Source: an uncultured Propionibacteriaceae bacterium (GTDB taxonomy: Bacteria; Actinomycetota; Actinomycetes; Propionibacteriales; Propionibacteriaceae). From it: DNA of 64,000 nt. Positions within the stretch are counted from its first letter, which is position 1, and the number at the start of each line of letters is the position of its first letter. The notes beneath the pieces were generated by a model. The model searched no databases. It worked only from the letters and a program-made list of their open reading frames with translations, and had not been told where the DNA came from. A program made the translations under genes and the position numbers. Where the stretch lies: assembly GCA_937926975.1 (NCBI GenBank), contig CALBCJ010000002.1, positions 27,575-91,574 of the forward strand, written 5' to 3'. This document shows, in pieces, positions 56,878 to 64,000 of this stretch.

Positions 56878-57064
56878 CAGCGGGTCCTTCGACGTCGGGT
56901 ACGGCGAAGGGACGAGCCCGCCCGGTGGGGCGACCCGCGGTACCACCCTTCTTGGGGCCTGACCGGCCCCCGCTCGGTTGCTGCCCGCTGCCGGTTCTAG
57001 TGAGCCTGACGGCCGTTCTTCCGGCGGCTCCAGGGTGATAGCCCCATCGTCGCTGTGCGGACAG
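56878..57064 (-). promoter_or_regulatory. T-box riboswitch of ileS
   Basis: Leader RNA that senses uncharged tRNA-Ile. The T-box core AGGGTGGTACCGCGG lies at 56937-56951, and the specifier codon ATC (Ile) is in GGGCTATCACCCTGG at 57037-57039. The promoter -10 TAGAAT at 57071-57076 puts the transcript start near 57064. A hairpin near the start codon places the Shine-Dalgarno region next to it, and no strong T-tract is seen, so control is likely translational, as is usual in actinobacteria. Confidence 0.9.
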
Positions 57065-57070
57065 CCGCTG

Positions 57071-57076
57071 ATTCTA
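57071..57076 (-). promoter_or_regulatory. -10 element of the ileS T-box leader
   Basis: TAGAAT on the minus strand, followed by the leader start. Confidence 0.5.
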
Positions 57077-57127
57077 CCGCCTCCCCCGACCCCGGGGCCA
57101 CCGTTGTGCGGCCCTGGCCAGGGCGGG

Positions 57128-58756
57128 TCACAGGGCGCGGTGCGGGGCCCGGCTGGGCTCGTCGTGGCCGCGCTGACGGACCCGCTCGGCCACCACCTCA
57201 GGCGAGATCGACCCGGCGGGCTGCCAGGGCAGCACCTTGGCGATCACCGACTTCCAGGCCGGGTCCTTGGTCGCCGCCACCGGCTGCGGCACCTTCCGGC
57301 GCTGCGGCAGGGTGAAGCGCAGGTCAGCCGGGACCATCGAGTCGACCGCCCGTACGAGCTCCTCGCCGTTCTCGTACAGGGTGGGCTCGATGTCGTGGCC
57401 GAAGCCGTCGCTGGTGACGACCACCCGGCCACCGTCGGGGTACGCCAGCAGCTGCACGATGTTGCTGGAGGAGATGTCGATGCCCTGCTCCTCGTTGCGG
57501 CGCAGGTGCACCATCCCCGGCATCAGGTAGACCGCGGCGCCGGGGTGGTCGGCGCAGACCGACGGGTGCGCGCCCGGGCCGCCGCTGCGGGGCCGGCCGT
57601 ACTCGGGTAGGTCCTCGGGGAAGCCGAACGGGTTCTCCAGCGGCTCCGGCTCGGGGATCCCGATCAGGTGCCGGTCGCGTACGGTGGCGGCCAGCTCGGC
57701 CACGTCGATCGCGGTCACCTGCTTCACCTCGTCGAGCAGCTCGGCCGGGGCGGTCGCCCGCAGCCCGAGCAGGTCGTCCAGCGCGGCCCGGCGCAGGATG
57801 GCGAAGTGCTGGTTCGGGTCGGTGACCTGCCGGTGGGTCTCCATCACGATGTCGATCAGCTCTTGGGGCCGGGCACCGCTCTCGACCACGTCCCGCAGCG
57901 CCGCCTCCAGCGAGCCGAGCAGGAATCCGGCCGGGGCGTCGTCGGTGACCGCCGCCACCAGGATCGCGCCGCGAGCCACATCGATCCGGGTGGTCTGGGA
58001 GCGAACCCCCTCGTACCCGGGCCGCTGGACCTGGATCCGCCGCAGCGCCCGGGACGCCAGCACCCGCCCGAAGACCTGACCGACACCGCGGCCAGGTACG
58101 GGGCTGAGCAGCCCGACCTCGGCGCCGGTGACCTGGGTCACGGCCGGCCGGGGGCGGGTCATCAGCAGCCGCTCCGGCGGCGACCAGCGCTCATCGGCCG
58201 GCAGCCAGATCCCGACTCCTTCCGGCGGCGTGCCGTCGTAGCACAGCGCCATGTTCCCGGTCGTGAAGGCCACCTGCAGAAACCAGCGCAGCGCGCTCGG
58301 GGCGAGCCGCTGCAGCCCCATCTCGGGGAAGCCGGCCATCCCGAAGCCCTGGGCGCCGACCTCGCGGCGCAGCAGCTGGCCGAACAGCGACGGCTGCCGG
58401 GCGCTCTCGGCCCGTACCGCGACCACCCGGCTCAGCAGGTCCAGGTCGGGACGGGTCAGCCGGCTCTGCAGCCAGGCCACCCCCTCGGCCAGCCGGTCGT
58501 TGGCCCCGCTCACCGTGAACGTGGTGTGCAGCCCCTTGACCAGGCCTCGGACCTTGATCCCCTCCGGGGGCCGGGCGGCCAGCACCAGGTCCCGCGAAGC
58601 CGCTAGCCAGCCCCGGGTCTCGGGCGTCTCGTCGGCGACCCCGGCCCGGAAGACCAGCGACACCCGGGTCGCCGGCCGGGGTGACCCGGTGGTCCAGGTC
58701 GGCACCCCGTCAGTGGTGCTGCGCTTCCACATCAAGCTCGCGCTGCCGATCGACAC
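57128..58756 (-). CDS. M16-like (pitrilysin-fold) protein lacking the zinc motif
   Basis: 542 residues. VSLVFRAGVADETPETRGWLAASRDLVLAA resembles the opening of M16 peptidases, where HxxEH normally follows; none is seen here. The middle part (IDVARGAILVAAVTDDAPAGFLLGSLEAALRDVVESGARPQELIDIVMETHRQVTD) fits the second M16-type domain. The C-terminal ~150 residues are extra (GIDISSSNIVQLLAYPDGGRVVVTSDGFGHDIEPTLYENGEEL). It is probably a non-catalytic relative, perhaps a scaffold. GTG start. Function unknown. Similar proteins occur in some actinobacteria, but I cannot name a precise family. Confidence 0.5.
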   Translation of the reverse strand: MSIGSASLMWKRSTTDGVPTWTTGSPRPATRVSLVFRAGVADETPETRGWLAASRDLVLAARPPEGIKVRGLVKGLHTTFTVSGANDRLAEGVAWLQSRLTRPDLDLLSRVVAVRAESARQPSLFGQLLRREVGAQGFGMAGFPEMGLQRLAPSALRWFLQVAFTTGNMALCYDGTPPEGVGIWLPADERWSPPERLLMTRPRPAVTQVTGAEVGLLSPVPGRGVGQVFGRVLASRALRRIQVQRPGYEGVRSQTTRIDVARGAILVAAVTDDAPAGFLLGSLEAALRDVVESGARPQELIDIVMETHRQVTDPNQHFAILRRAALDDLLGLRATAPAELLDEVKQVTAIDVAELAATVRDRHLIGIPEPEPLENPFGFPEDLPEYGRPRSGGPGAHPSVCADHPGAAVYLMPGMVHLRRNEEQGIDISSSNIVQLLAYPDGGRVVVTSDGFGHDIEPTLYENGEELVRAVDSMVPADLRFTLPQRRKVPQPVAATKDPAWKSVIAKVLPWQPAGSISPEVVAERVRQRGHDEPSRAPHRAL

Positions 58757-58991
58757 GTCCCTACGTCCCCCTCTTGCCCTCGTGCCCCCCCAAGGCCCTC
58801 ACCGAGTGTGGGTCTCCCCGCCGTGTACGGCAACGCTGCTGAGGCAGGTCTCATCTGCCACGGCCACAGCGGTACCTGGGGCCTGCCCAGTTCCGGCCGG
58901 CCTGACCGCCGGGTACGCCGGCTGTCCAGGGTGAAGGCGATGGTCCCAGCCCGGCGGCCTGACCCAACTCCTGGAGCCCCACCGACAACCG

Positions 58992-59023
58992 ACGAGCCCG
59001 ACCCCAGGCGGGGACGGGCTCGT
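58992..59023. terminator. Hairpin after the SHOCT gene
   Basis: ACGAGCCCG pairs with CGGGCTCGT across a 14-nt loop, 12 bp past the stop of the SHOCT gene on the minus strand. Confidence 0.55.
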
Positions 59024-59034
59024 GGTCGTGCCGG

Positions 59035-59313
59035 CTACTGGTCGGGTGTGGGGTCGTGGCCCTTCAGCGCCGACAGCCGGGCGTAGTAGTCGTCGATCTC
59101 GACCTCGCCCCTGGCCAGGCGCTCGTTCAGGATCAGCAGCGCGTTCTGCACCGGGTCTGGCTGGGCCGGGCCGCCCTGCGGCAGCCTCAGTCCGCCGTTG
59201 CGGCGCAGCGCCCGTACGATCAGGACCGCCGCCACCACCAGCGCCGCCAGCACCAGCAGGCTGACCAGCCCGGGCACCAGCATCGGCACCGAGCATCCTC
59301 GAGTACCTCTCAT
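59035..59313 (-). CDS. SHOCT-domain membrane protein
   Basis: 92 residues. One membrane helix (MLVPGLVSLLVLAALVVAAVLIVRAL), a Gly/Pro linker and a C-terminal SHOCT domain (NALLILNERLARGEVEIDDYYARLSALKG). The ATG at 59313 has AAGGAG 6 bases upstream. Small SHOCT proteins are common in actinobacteria; function unknown. Confidence 0.75.
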   Translation of the reverse strand: MRGTRGCSVPMLVPGLVSLLVLAALVVAAVLIVRALRRNGGLRLPQGGPAQPDPVQNALLILNERLARGEVEIDDYYARLSALKGHDPTPDQ

Positions 59314-59402
59314 CGTTGTCTCCTTCACGCTCGTGGGTCAGCATCAGTGTTCAGCACCCAGATGTGAGCAGGCTGTGACGATGCTGTGGCGTGAGAAGAG
59401 TC

Positions 59403-60002
59403 TCAGACGCTGACCGCACGGCGGCCCTCGAAGGCCCGCCCCAGGGTGATCTCGTCGGCGTACTCCAGGTCACCGCCGACCGGCAGCCCGGACGCCAGCC
59501 GCGACACCGAGACCCCCATCGGGACCAGCAGCCGCGACAGGTACGTGGCGGTCGCCTCCCCCTCCAGGTTCGGGTCGGTGGCGATGATCACCTCGGTCAC
59601 GGTGCCGTCGGCCAGCCGCTGGCAGAGCTCCTTGATCCTCAGGTCGGCCGGGCCGCGGTTGTCGATCGGGCTGATCGAGCCGCCCAGAACGTGGTACGTG
59701 CCGCGGAACTCCCGGGTCCGCTCGACCGCCACCACGTCCTTCGACTCCTCGACCACGCAGATCGAGGTCTGGTCGCGGCGCGGGTCGCGGCAGACCCGGC
59801 ACAGCTCGTCGGAGGAGATGTTGAAGCAGACGCTGCAGAACTGGACGCCCTGCTTGGCCCGCAGCAGCGCGTCGGCCAGCCGGGTGACGTCCGCCTCGGG
59901 CGCGTCCAGCAGGTAGAAGGCGATCCGCTGGGCACCCTTCGGGCCGATCCCAGGCAGGGTCGCCAGCTCGTCGATCAGGTCCTGGACCGGGCCCTCGTAC
60001 AC
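59403..60002 (-). CDS. recR: Recombination protein RecR
   Basis: 199 residues. Acts with RecO/RecF in gap repair. VQDLIDELATLPGIGPKGAQRIAFYLL is the HhH region, a zinc finger CSVCFNISSDELCRVC follows, and the Toprim domain (ICVVEESKDVVAVERTREFRGTYHVLGG) is complete. GTG start. It is downstream of ybaB and dnaX, the usual order. Confidence 0.95.
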   Translation of the reverse strand: MYEGPVQDLIDELATLPGIGPKGAQRIAFYLLDAPEADVTRLADALLRAKQGVQFCSVCFNISSDELCRVCRDPRRDQTSICVVEESKDVVAVERTREFRGTYHVLGGSISPIDNRGPADLRIKELCQRLADGTVTEVIIATDPNLEGEATATYLSRLLVPMGVSVSRLASGLPVGGDLEYADEITLGRAFEGRRAVSV

Positions 60003-60167
60003 GCCGTCCGCTCCTCGTCATCGTCTGCCGCCGCGATCCTACGCGGAGTTGGCCCCGGTCACCGGCCGGCGCCGCCGGGCGTGGCTGTGCCCGGGGCGGT
60101 CCCGAGCCCGGCGCTCGCCGCCCAGGGCGTACACGCCGGCACCGCCGACCCGGCACCCGGGTGTACG

Positions 60168-60225
60168 TCAGGCCTGGCCCGCCAGCCGCCCAGCCACCTG
60201 GTCGTCATCAGGCCTGGCCCGCCAG
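60168..60225. repeat. 18-bp direct repeat between recR and ybaB
   Basis: TCAGGCCTGGCCCGCCAG occurs at 60168-60185 and 60208-60225, 40 bp apart start to start. Role unknown. Confidence 0.8.
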
Positions 60226-60275
60226 GGTGCTCGCCCGTGAGGCGCTTCCCCGCCCCGGTCAGCCTGTGGCTCTGG

Positions 60276-60578
60276 TCAGATCCCCAGGTTGGGCATCTGC
60301 GGCATGAACGCCTGCTGCAGCCCGGAGGCCTTGCCGCTGGCGTCGCGGACCGCGGCCACCACCAGGTCGGCCAGGGTCTCGGTGTCCTCAGGGTCGCAGG
60401 CCTCGGGCTTGATCACCAGCCCGACCAGCTCCCCGGTGCCCTTGACGGTCGCCGTGACCAGCCCGCCGCCGGAGGTCCCCGTGACCTCGCTCGACTCCAG
60501 CTTCTCCTGAGCCTGGCTGAGCTGGCTCTGCATGGCCTGCGCCTGGGCCATCAGGTCATTGATGTTGAAGTTCTCCAT
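60276..60578 (-). CDS. YbaB/EbfC nucleoid-associated protein
   Basis: 100 residues. NINDLMAQAQAMQSQLSQAQEKLESSEVTGTSGGGLVTATVKGTGELVGLVIKPEACDPEDTETLADLVVAAVRDA is the standard YbaB form. It binds DNA as a dimer. It lies 9 bp downstream of dnaX and upstream of recR. Confidence 0.93.
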   Translation of the reverse strand: MENFNINDLMAQAQAMQSQLSQAQEKLESSEVTGTSGGGLVTATVKGTGELVGLVIKPEACDPEDTETLADLVVAAVRDASGKASGLQQAFMPQMPNLGI

Positions 60579-60587
60579 GGCTCCCTT

Positions 60588-63554
60588 TCACTGGTCGTCG
60601 TCGACGACTTCTGCACCCAGCATGGTACGGAGCAGCTCCTCGGCACTCTGCTCACCGACCTCCGGGTCGTCCGGATCGATCTCCCCCAGCCCCTCGTCAT
60701 CGCCGGTTTGTGGGCTAGCGGCGTCCCGCTCCTGGCGCGCTCGCTCCAGCAGCGCCGCGTGGCTGGTCGGCTCCGGGCGCTCCTGCCCGCCGGGCTCCGG
60801 ACCGCCACGCCCTGCAGCCGGCAGGGCGCGGCCCGAGGCGGGCCCGGCCGAGGTCGGCGGGGTGGCACTCGGCTCAGCCCAGGGGTCGGGGCCCGGTCCG
60901 GCCGCTGGGCCCGGGGACCCGCCCAAGGCGGGGTCGGGGCCGACCACCTGGCCCGTCGAGGTGGCCTCTGGAGCACTCGAAGCGGGCTCTGGGCCAGGCG
61001 CAGGTGCCGCCGCGTCCGGGGAGCCCGCCGCGTCGACGCTGGCTGCCGGGCCGCTTCCAGGGTCCGCGTCCCGACCGGTGGGGGGTGCTGAGCCCGCACC
61101 GGGAGCTGTCGGCGGAGCCGGGTCGGTCGAGGCCGGGCCGCGTCCTGAGACTGGCCGCGTCACCCCGGGCCGCGGCACGTCTCTCCTCGTGGGAGCGGCC
61201 TCATCGGCCATGGCCACGATCCGCAGGTCAGCGCCCATCACGTCCACCAGCGCATCGCGCAGGATGTCCTCGTGGCCGCCCCGGGCAAACTGCTCCCGGA
61301 TGCCGTCGTTGCTGAAGGCCAGCACCAGCGCGCCGTCGCGCACCTCGGTCACCTGGGCATGCTCCTTGAGCCGCATCCAGGTCACCCGGCGGCGCTTCAT
61401 GACCGCCGACAGCACCTCGGGCCAGAGCCGACGGACATCGGCCGCGGACACCCCGCCGGAGGAGACCGCCTCCGGACCTGTGGCACCGGGTCCCGGGCGC
61501 GGGCCGGCCGGGCGTGCCGGATGGCCGGGGCCTGCCGAGCGTACGGGCTCCGCCGGGCGCACGGGGCGCTCCTTCAGCGTCGCCTGGTCCCGGTCGGCGG
61601 GCGGCTCGAACTCGTCGTCGGGTGGCGGCTCGTCCAGGTACCCGGCCGGAGAGCGGGACGGGCGCGGGTCGGGCGCCGGACCCGGCCGGGCCGTCGCGGT
61701 GGCCGGCGCCTCGGCAGGTCCGCGCTCCGGGTGGGTCTCAGGCCGCGGCCCCTCGGCCCCAGAGCGCTGCGGACCGGAAGGCTCGGCAGGCCGCCCCTCG
61801 GAGCGCCCGGCACGAGGCTCGCCCTCCCCAGAGCGCCCCGCAGCAGGCCCGGCAGTCCCGGGGTGCTCGCGAGCCCCTGCCGGTGCGGGCCGCGAGAAGG
61901 CCCCTGACGGCTGCGCCGGGCGGTCGGTACCCGCCGGCGCCGACACCCAGTCTCCGGTGCTGGCCCCAGGCGGCGCCGCACCTGGGCCGGACGGCATCCC
62001 GAGCCGCCGCTCCAGCCGGTCCAGGCGGGCGTGCAGGCCGCGTCCGTCCTGGTCAGCGCCGGGTAGCAGCACCCGGGCAGACATTAGCTCCAGGTGCAGC
62101 CGGGGCGCGGTCGTACCGCGCATCTCAACCAGGCCCTGGGCGATCACCTCGGCGGCCCGCGTCAGCTCCCCCGGCCCCAGGCCCTGAGCCTGGACCGCGA
62201 GGCGCTCCGCCTGGTCACCGGCCACATCAACCAGCCCCGAGGAGACGGCGTCGGGGACCGCGGCCACGATCACCAGGTCCCGCAGCCGTCGCAGCAGGTC
62301 CTCGGCGAAGCGGCGCGGGTCCTGCCCGACCTCAACCACCCGGTCGATGGTGGCGAAGACCCCCGCCCCGTCCCCAGCCGCGAAGGCGTCGACCATCTCG
62401 TCCAGCAGCGAGTCCGGCGTGAAGCCGAGCAGCCCGACCGCCTGCTGGTACGTGACCCCGTCCGGCCCCGCACCGCCCAGCAGCTGGTCCAGCACCGACA
62501 GCGAGTCGCGCACCGAGCCAGCTCCGGCCCGTACCACCAGCGGCAGCACCGCCGGGCTGACCTTCACCCCCTCGGCCTCGCACAAGCCCGCCAGGTAGCC
62601 ACTGAGCACCTTCGGCGGCACCAGCCGGAACGGGTAGTGGTGGGTACGGGACCGGATCGTCCCGATCACCTTCTCCGGCTCGGTCGTGGCAAAGATGAAC
62701 TTGACGTGGGGCGGCGGCTCCTCGACCACCTTGAGCAAGGCGTTGAAGCCGGCCGCCGTGACCATGTGGGCCTCGTCGACGATGTAGATCTTGTAGCGCG
62801 AGTGGACCGGGGCGAAGAAGGCCCGCTCCCGCAGGTCACGGGCATCATCAACACCGCCGTGGCTAGCGGCGTCGATCTCGATCACGTCGATCGACCCGGG
62901 GCCGCCGCGGCTCAGGTCACGGCAGGAGCGGCACTTCCCGCACGGCTCCGGGGTCGGACCGGCGGCACAGTTCAGGGCCCGGGCCAGGATTCGGGCCGAC
63001 GTGGTCTTGCCGCAGCCCCGGGGCCCAGAGAAGAGGTACGCGTGGTTGACCCGGTTGTTCGCCAGCGCCCGCTGCAGCGGCTCGGTGACGTGCTCCTGCC
63101 CGATCACGTCGGCGAAGACGTCCGGCCGGTAGCGGCGGTAGAGCGCCAGCGGCGCAGCCGGGAGAGTGAGCGCCCCCTCAGCCGCACCAGCGGCCCCGGC
63201 CTGCTCCGGCGCGCTGCCGCCCGGTGCGGGGTCGTTCGGTGCGGGGTCGTTCGGTGCGGGCTCGCTCGCGGTCCTGCCTGGCACGGCAGGCTCGCCGCCC
63301 CGAGCCGTGACCGGGGGCTCACTAGCAGCGCTGCCCTCCGGCCCGGGCTCGCTGGCAGAGCTCGCCACAGCAGCGGTCTCGGCCCCGCTCACAGCAGACG
63401 ACGGCTCGGCAGCCCCAGAGCTCGGCTCGGCTGCGGGCTCGTCCAGGTTCCCGAACAGGTCCGGCCCCTGCTGAGGCTCGGGCCCGTCCAGGTTCCCGAA
63501 CAGGTCCGGACCCTCGTGAGGCTCGAAGTCGAGCAGGGCGTCGTCCTCATCCAC
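60588..63554 (-). CDS. dnaX: DNA polymerase III gamma/tau subunit, with long N-terminal extension
   Basis: 988 residues. Clamp-loader ATPase. The core starts at ~136 with LALYRRYRPDVFADVIGQ, Walker A is FSGPRGCGKTTSARILARALNC (Lys ~183), a zinc finger CAAGPTPEPCGKCRSC follows, then the DEAH-like VDEAHM and SRC TIRSRTHH. The C-terminal third is Pro/Ala-rich with a conserved end for polymerase contact. Unusually, ~135 acidic, Pro/Ala/Ser-rich residues precede the core and contain two GPDLFGNLD repeats. The GTG at 63554 is supported by a leaderless -10. The next in-frame valine or methionine is not near the core, so I see no good shorter start. Confidence 0.92.
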   Translation of the reverse strand: MDEDDALLDFEPHEGPDLFGNLDGPEPQQGPDLFGNLDEPAAEPSSGAAEPSSAVSGAETAAVASSASEPGPEGSAASEPPVTARGGEPAVPGRTASEPAPNDPAPNDPAPGGSAPEQAGAAGAAEGALTLPAAPLALYRRYRPDVFADVIGQEHVTEPLQRALANNRVNHAYLFSGPRGCGKTTSARILARALNCAAGPTPEPCGKCRSCRDLSRGGPGSIDVIEIDAASHGGVDDARDLRERAFFAPVHSRYKIYIVDEAHMVTAAGFNALLKVVEEPPPHVKFIFATTEPEKVIGTIRSRTHHYPFRLVPPKVLSGYLAGLCEAEGVKVSPAVLPLVVRAGAGSVRDSLSVLDQLLGGAGPDGVTYQQAVGLLGFTPDSLLDEMVDAFAAGDGAGVFATIDRVVEVGQDPRRFAEDLLRRLRDLVIVAAVPDAVSSGLVDVAGDQAERLAVQAQGLGPGELTRAAEVIAQGLVEMRGTTAPRLHLELMSARVLLPGADQDGRGLHARLDRLERRLGMPSGPGAAPPGASTGDWVSAPAGTDRPAQPSGAFSRPAPAGAREHPGTAGPAAGRSGEGEPRAGRSEGRPAEPSGPQRSGAEGPRPETHPERGPAEAPATATARPGPAPDPRPSRSPAGYLDEPPPDDEFEPPADRDQATLKERPVRPAEPVRSAGPGHPARPAGPRPGPGATGPEAVSSGGVSAADVRRLWPEVLSAVMKRRRVTWMRLKEHAQVTEVRDGALVLAFSNDGIREQFARGGHEDILRDALVDVMGADLRIVAMADEAAPTRRDVPRPGVTRPVSGRGPASTDPAPPTAPGAGSAPPTGRDADPGSGPAASVDAAGSPDAAAPAPGPEPASSAPEATSTGQVVGPDPALGGSPGPAAGPGPDPWAEPSATPPTSAGPASGRALPAAGRGGPEPGGQERPEPTSHAALLERARQERDAASPQTGDDEGLGEIDPDDPEVGEQSAEELLRTMLGAEVVDDDQ

Positions 63555-63561
63555 GCAGCAC

Positions 63562-63567
63562 ACCCTA
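63562..63567 (-). promoter_or_regulatory. -10 element, leaderless start of dnaX
   Basis: TAGGGT on the minus strand is followed by 7 nt (GTGCTGC) and the GTG at 63554. It supports translation of the long N-terminal extension. Confidence 0.55.
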
Positions 63568-63603
63568 TGCGGTCGCGCTGACAGACCCGGCGGCGGTGAC
63601 GGA

Positions 63604-63658
63604 AACGGGGGCCGTCTCGAGCACCGCCATCCGCGATGCCCAAGACGGCCCCCGTCCC
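63604..63658 (-). terminator. Long-stem hairpin upstream of dnaX
   Basis: ACGGGGGCCGTC pairs with GACGGCCCCCGT across a ~30-nt loop; TTTCC follows on the minus strand. It could end a transcript that enters from beyond the window before dnaX begins. Confidence 0.6.
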
Positions 63659-63660
63659 GG

Positions 63661-63698
63661 TGCTGGCCGGAGCCAGCAGGGTCCAGCGCGCTGGACCC
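63661..63698. repeat. Adjacent hairpins including a 20-bp perfect palindrome
   Basis: TGCTGG-CCGGAG-CCAGCA (63661-63678) is directly followed by GGGTCCAGCGCGCTGGACCC (63679-63698), a 20-bp perfect palindrome. Confidence 0.8.
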
Positions 63699-64000
63699 TC
63701 CCCCTGTCTGTGAGGCCGCCGTGCAACGACCGCCCAACCGGAGCTGGCGCTGAACATCTCCAGCACCGGCCAGACGGTCCACCCGGGACCTTCGGCTGCC
63801 CCGAGTGCAACGACGTACCGCGGGGACAGGCACCCTTCATTCCCCCCGTAAGTCCGGCGAACCGGGCTCGTGAAGAAGGTAGGGGGCCAGACCCCTCCAG
63901 CCAGAGCCGCATGAGAGGAATCTCACCGGGCTGTGTTTGATCGCCGCTGTGCTTGATCGCCGCCGCCTGCGCGGCGGCTGGCCGGCTCGCTATAACCCCC
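63699..64000. other. Gene-free region at the right end
   Basis: No convincing gene on either strand. I looked for SRP RNA or a tRNA (common beside dnaX) and found neither. A word GTGCAACGAC recurs at 63721 and 63805. A 16-bp tandem repeat (GCTGTGTTTGATCGCC and GCTGTGCTTGATCGCC) spans 63930-63961, and a GC hairpin CGCCGCCTGCGCGGCG follows it. Confidence 0.5.

Noticed and set aside
53686..57000. 1104-codon open frame opposite ileS
   Set aside because: A shadow of ileS with the same artefactual composition; the minus strand has complete synthetase motifs and a T-box.
60700..61200. Programmed frameshift in dnaX giving a short gamma form
   Set aside because: No A-rich slippery heptamer is present; the frame is continuous to the end.
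63700..63950. SRP RNA (ffs) upstream of dnaX
   Set aside because: Expected by analogy with other actinobacteria, but the conserved GGAAGG-type tetraloop region is not found on either strand.

Overview
The window is chromosomal DNA of a high-GC (roughly 70%) actinobacterium. Supporting genes are a WhiB-family regulator, a PASTA-containing bifunctional penicillin-binding protein, paired ArsA-like ATPases, a Tad pilus cluster with a DUF4244 pilin and Rv3654c-like protein, a translational-type ileS T-box and many leaderless promoters. Gene order recalls the Mycobacterium tuberculosis Rv3644c-Rv3721c stretch (holB, topA, helicase, tad/ssd, nth, nudix, ridA, arsA pair, whiB4, ponA2, lysC, recR, ybaB, dnaX). 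I suspect Propionibacteriales, but the sequence read by eye does not prove family.

Layout. 1-6.5 kb: start of a PSP1-domain gene, an epimerase, a DoxX protein, a large FAD/Fe-S oxidase and holB. 6.9-10.9 kb: a small locus resembling type VII secretion substrates (helical protein, EspC-like gene with an in-frame TGA, WxG-containing helical protein, two duplicated membrane-anchored proteins). 11-14 kb: gluconate-type permease, RloA-like ATPase with only the first 23 codons of rloB, then tmk. 14.8-22 kb: topA, a methyltransferase and a DEAD/DEAH helicase. 22.3-28.9 kb: PNPOx-like protein and the tad operon. 29-32.3 kb: methyltransferase, holin-like membrane protein, VOC protein and a pentapeptide-repeat gene with an in-frame TGA. 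32.5-38.7 kb: proline symporter, GH13 glucosidase, nudix hydrolase, frameshifted nth, RidA and DUF4177. 38.7-44.7 kb: ArsA pair, WhiB4-like protein, PonA2-like PBP, metallophosphoesterase and tRNA-Pro. 44.7-47.3 kb: short pyrophosphatase, then a lower-GC restriction-modification pair whose nuclease is frameshifted. 47.6-52 kb: GntR/ABC operon, MarR, aspartate kinase and DUF1707 protein. 52-57.1 kb: lipoprotein, small acetyltransferase, and ileS with its T-box. 57-64 kb: M16-like protein, SHOCT protein, recR, ybaB and dnaX with a long N-terminal extension.

The core is housekeeping (replication, recombination, cell wall, translation) interleaved with accessory islands. Five genes appear broken: the EspC-like gene, rloB, the pentapeptide gene, nth and the DpnII-like nuclease. 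Raw reads should be checked to separate true mutation from assembly error. The most unusual features are the orphan secretion-substrate locus with its palindrome-embedded stop codon, the DnaX N-terminal extension with duplicated GPDLFGNLD motifs, actinobacterial DnaA-box sequences flanking the tad cluster, and the abundant GTACG word.
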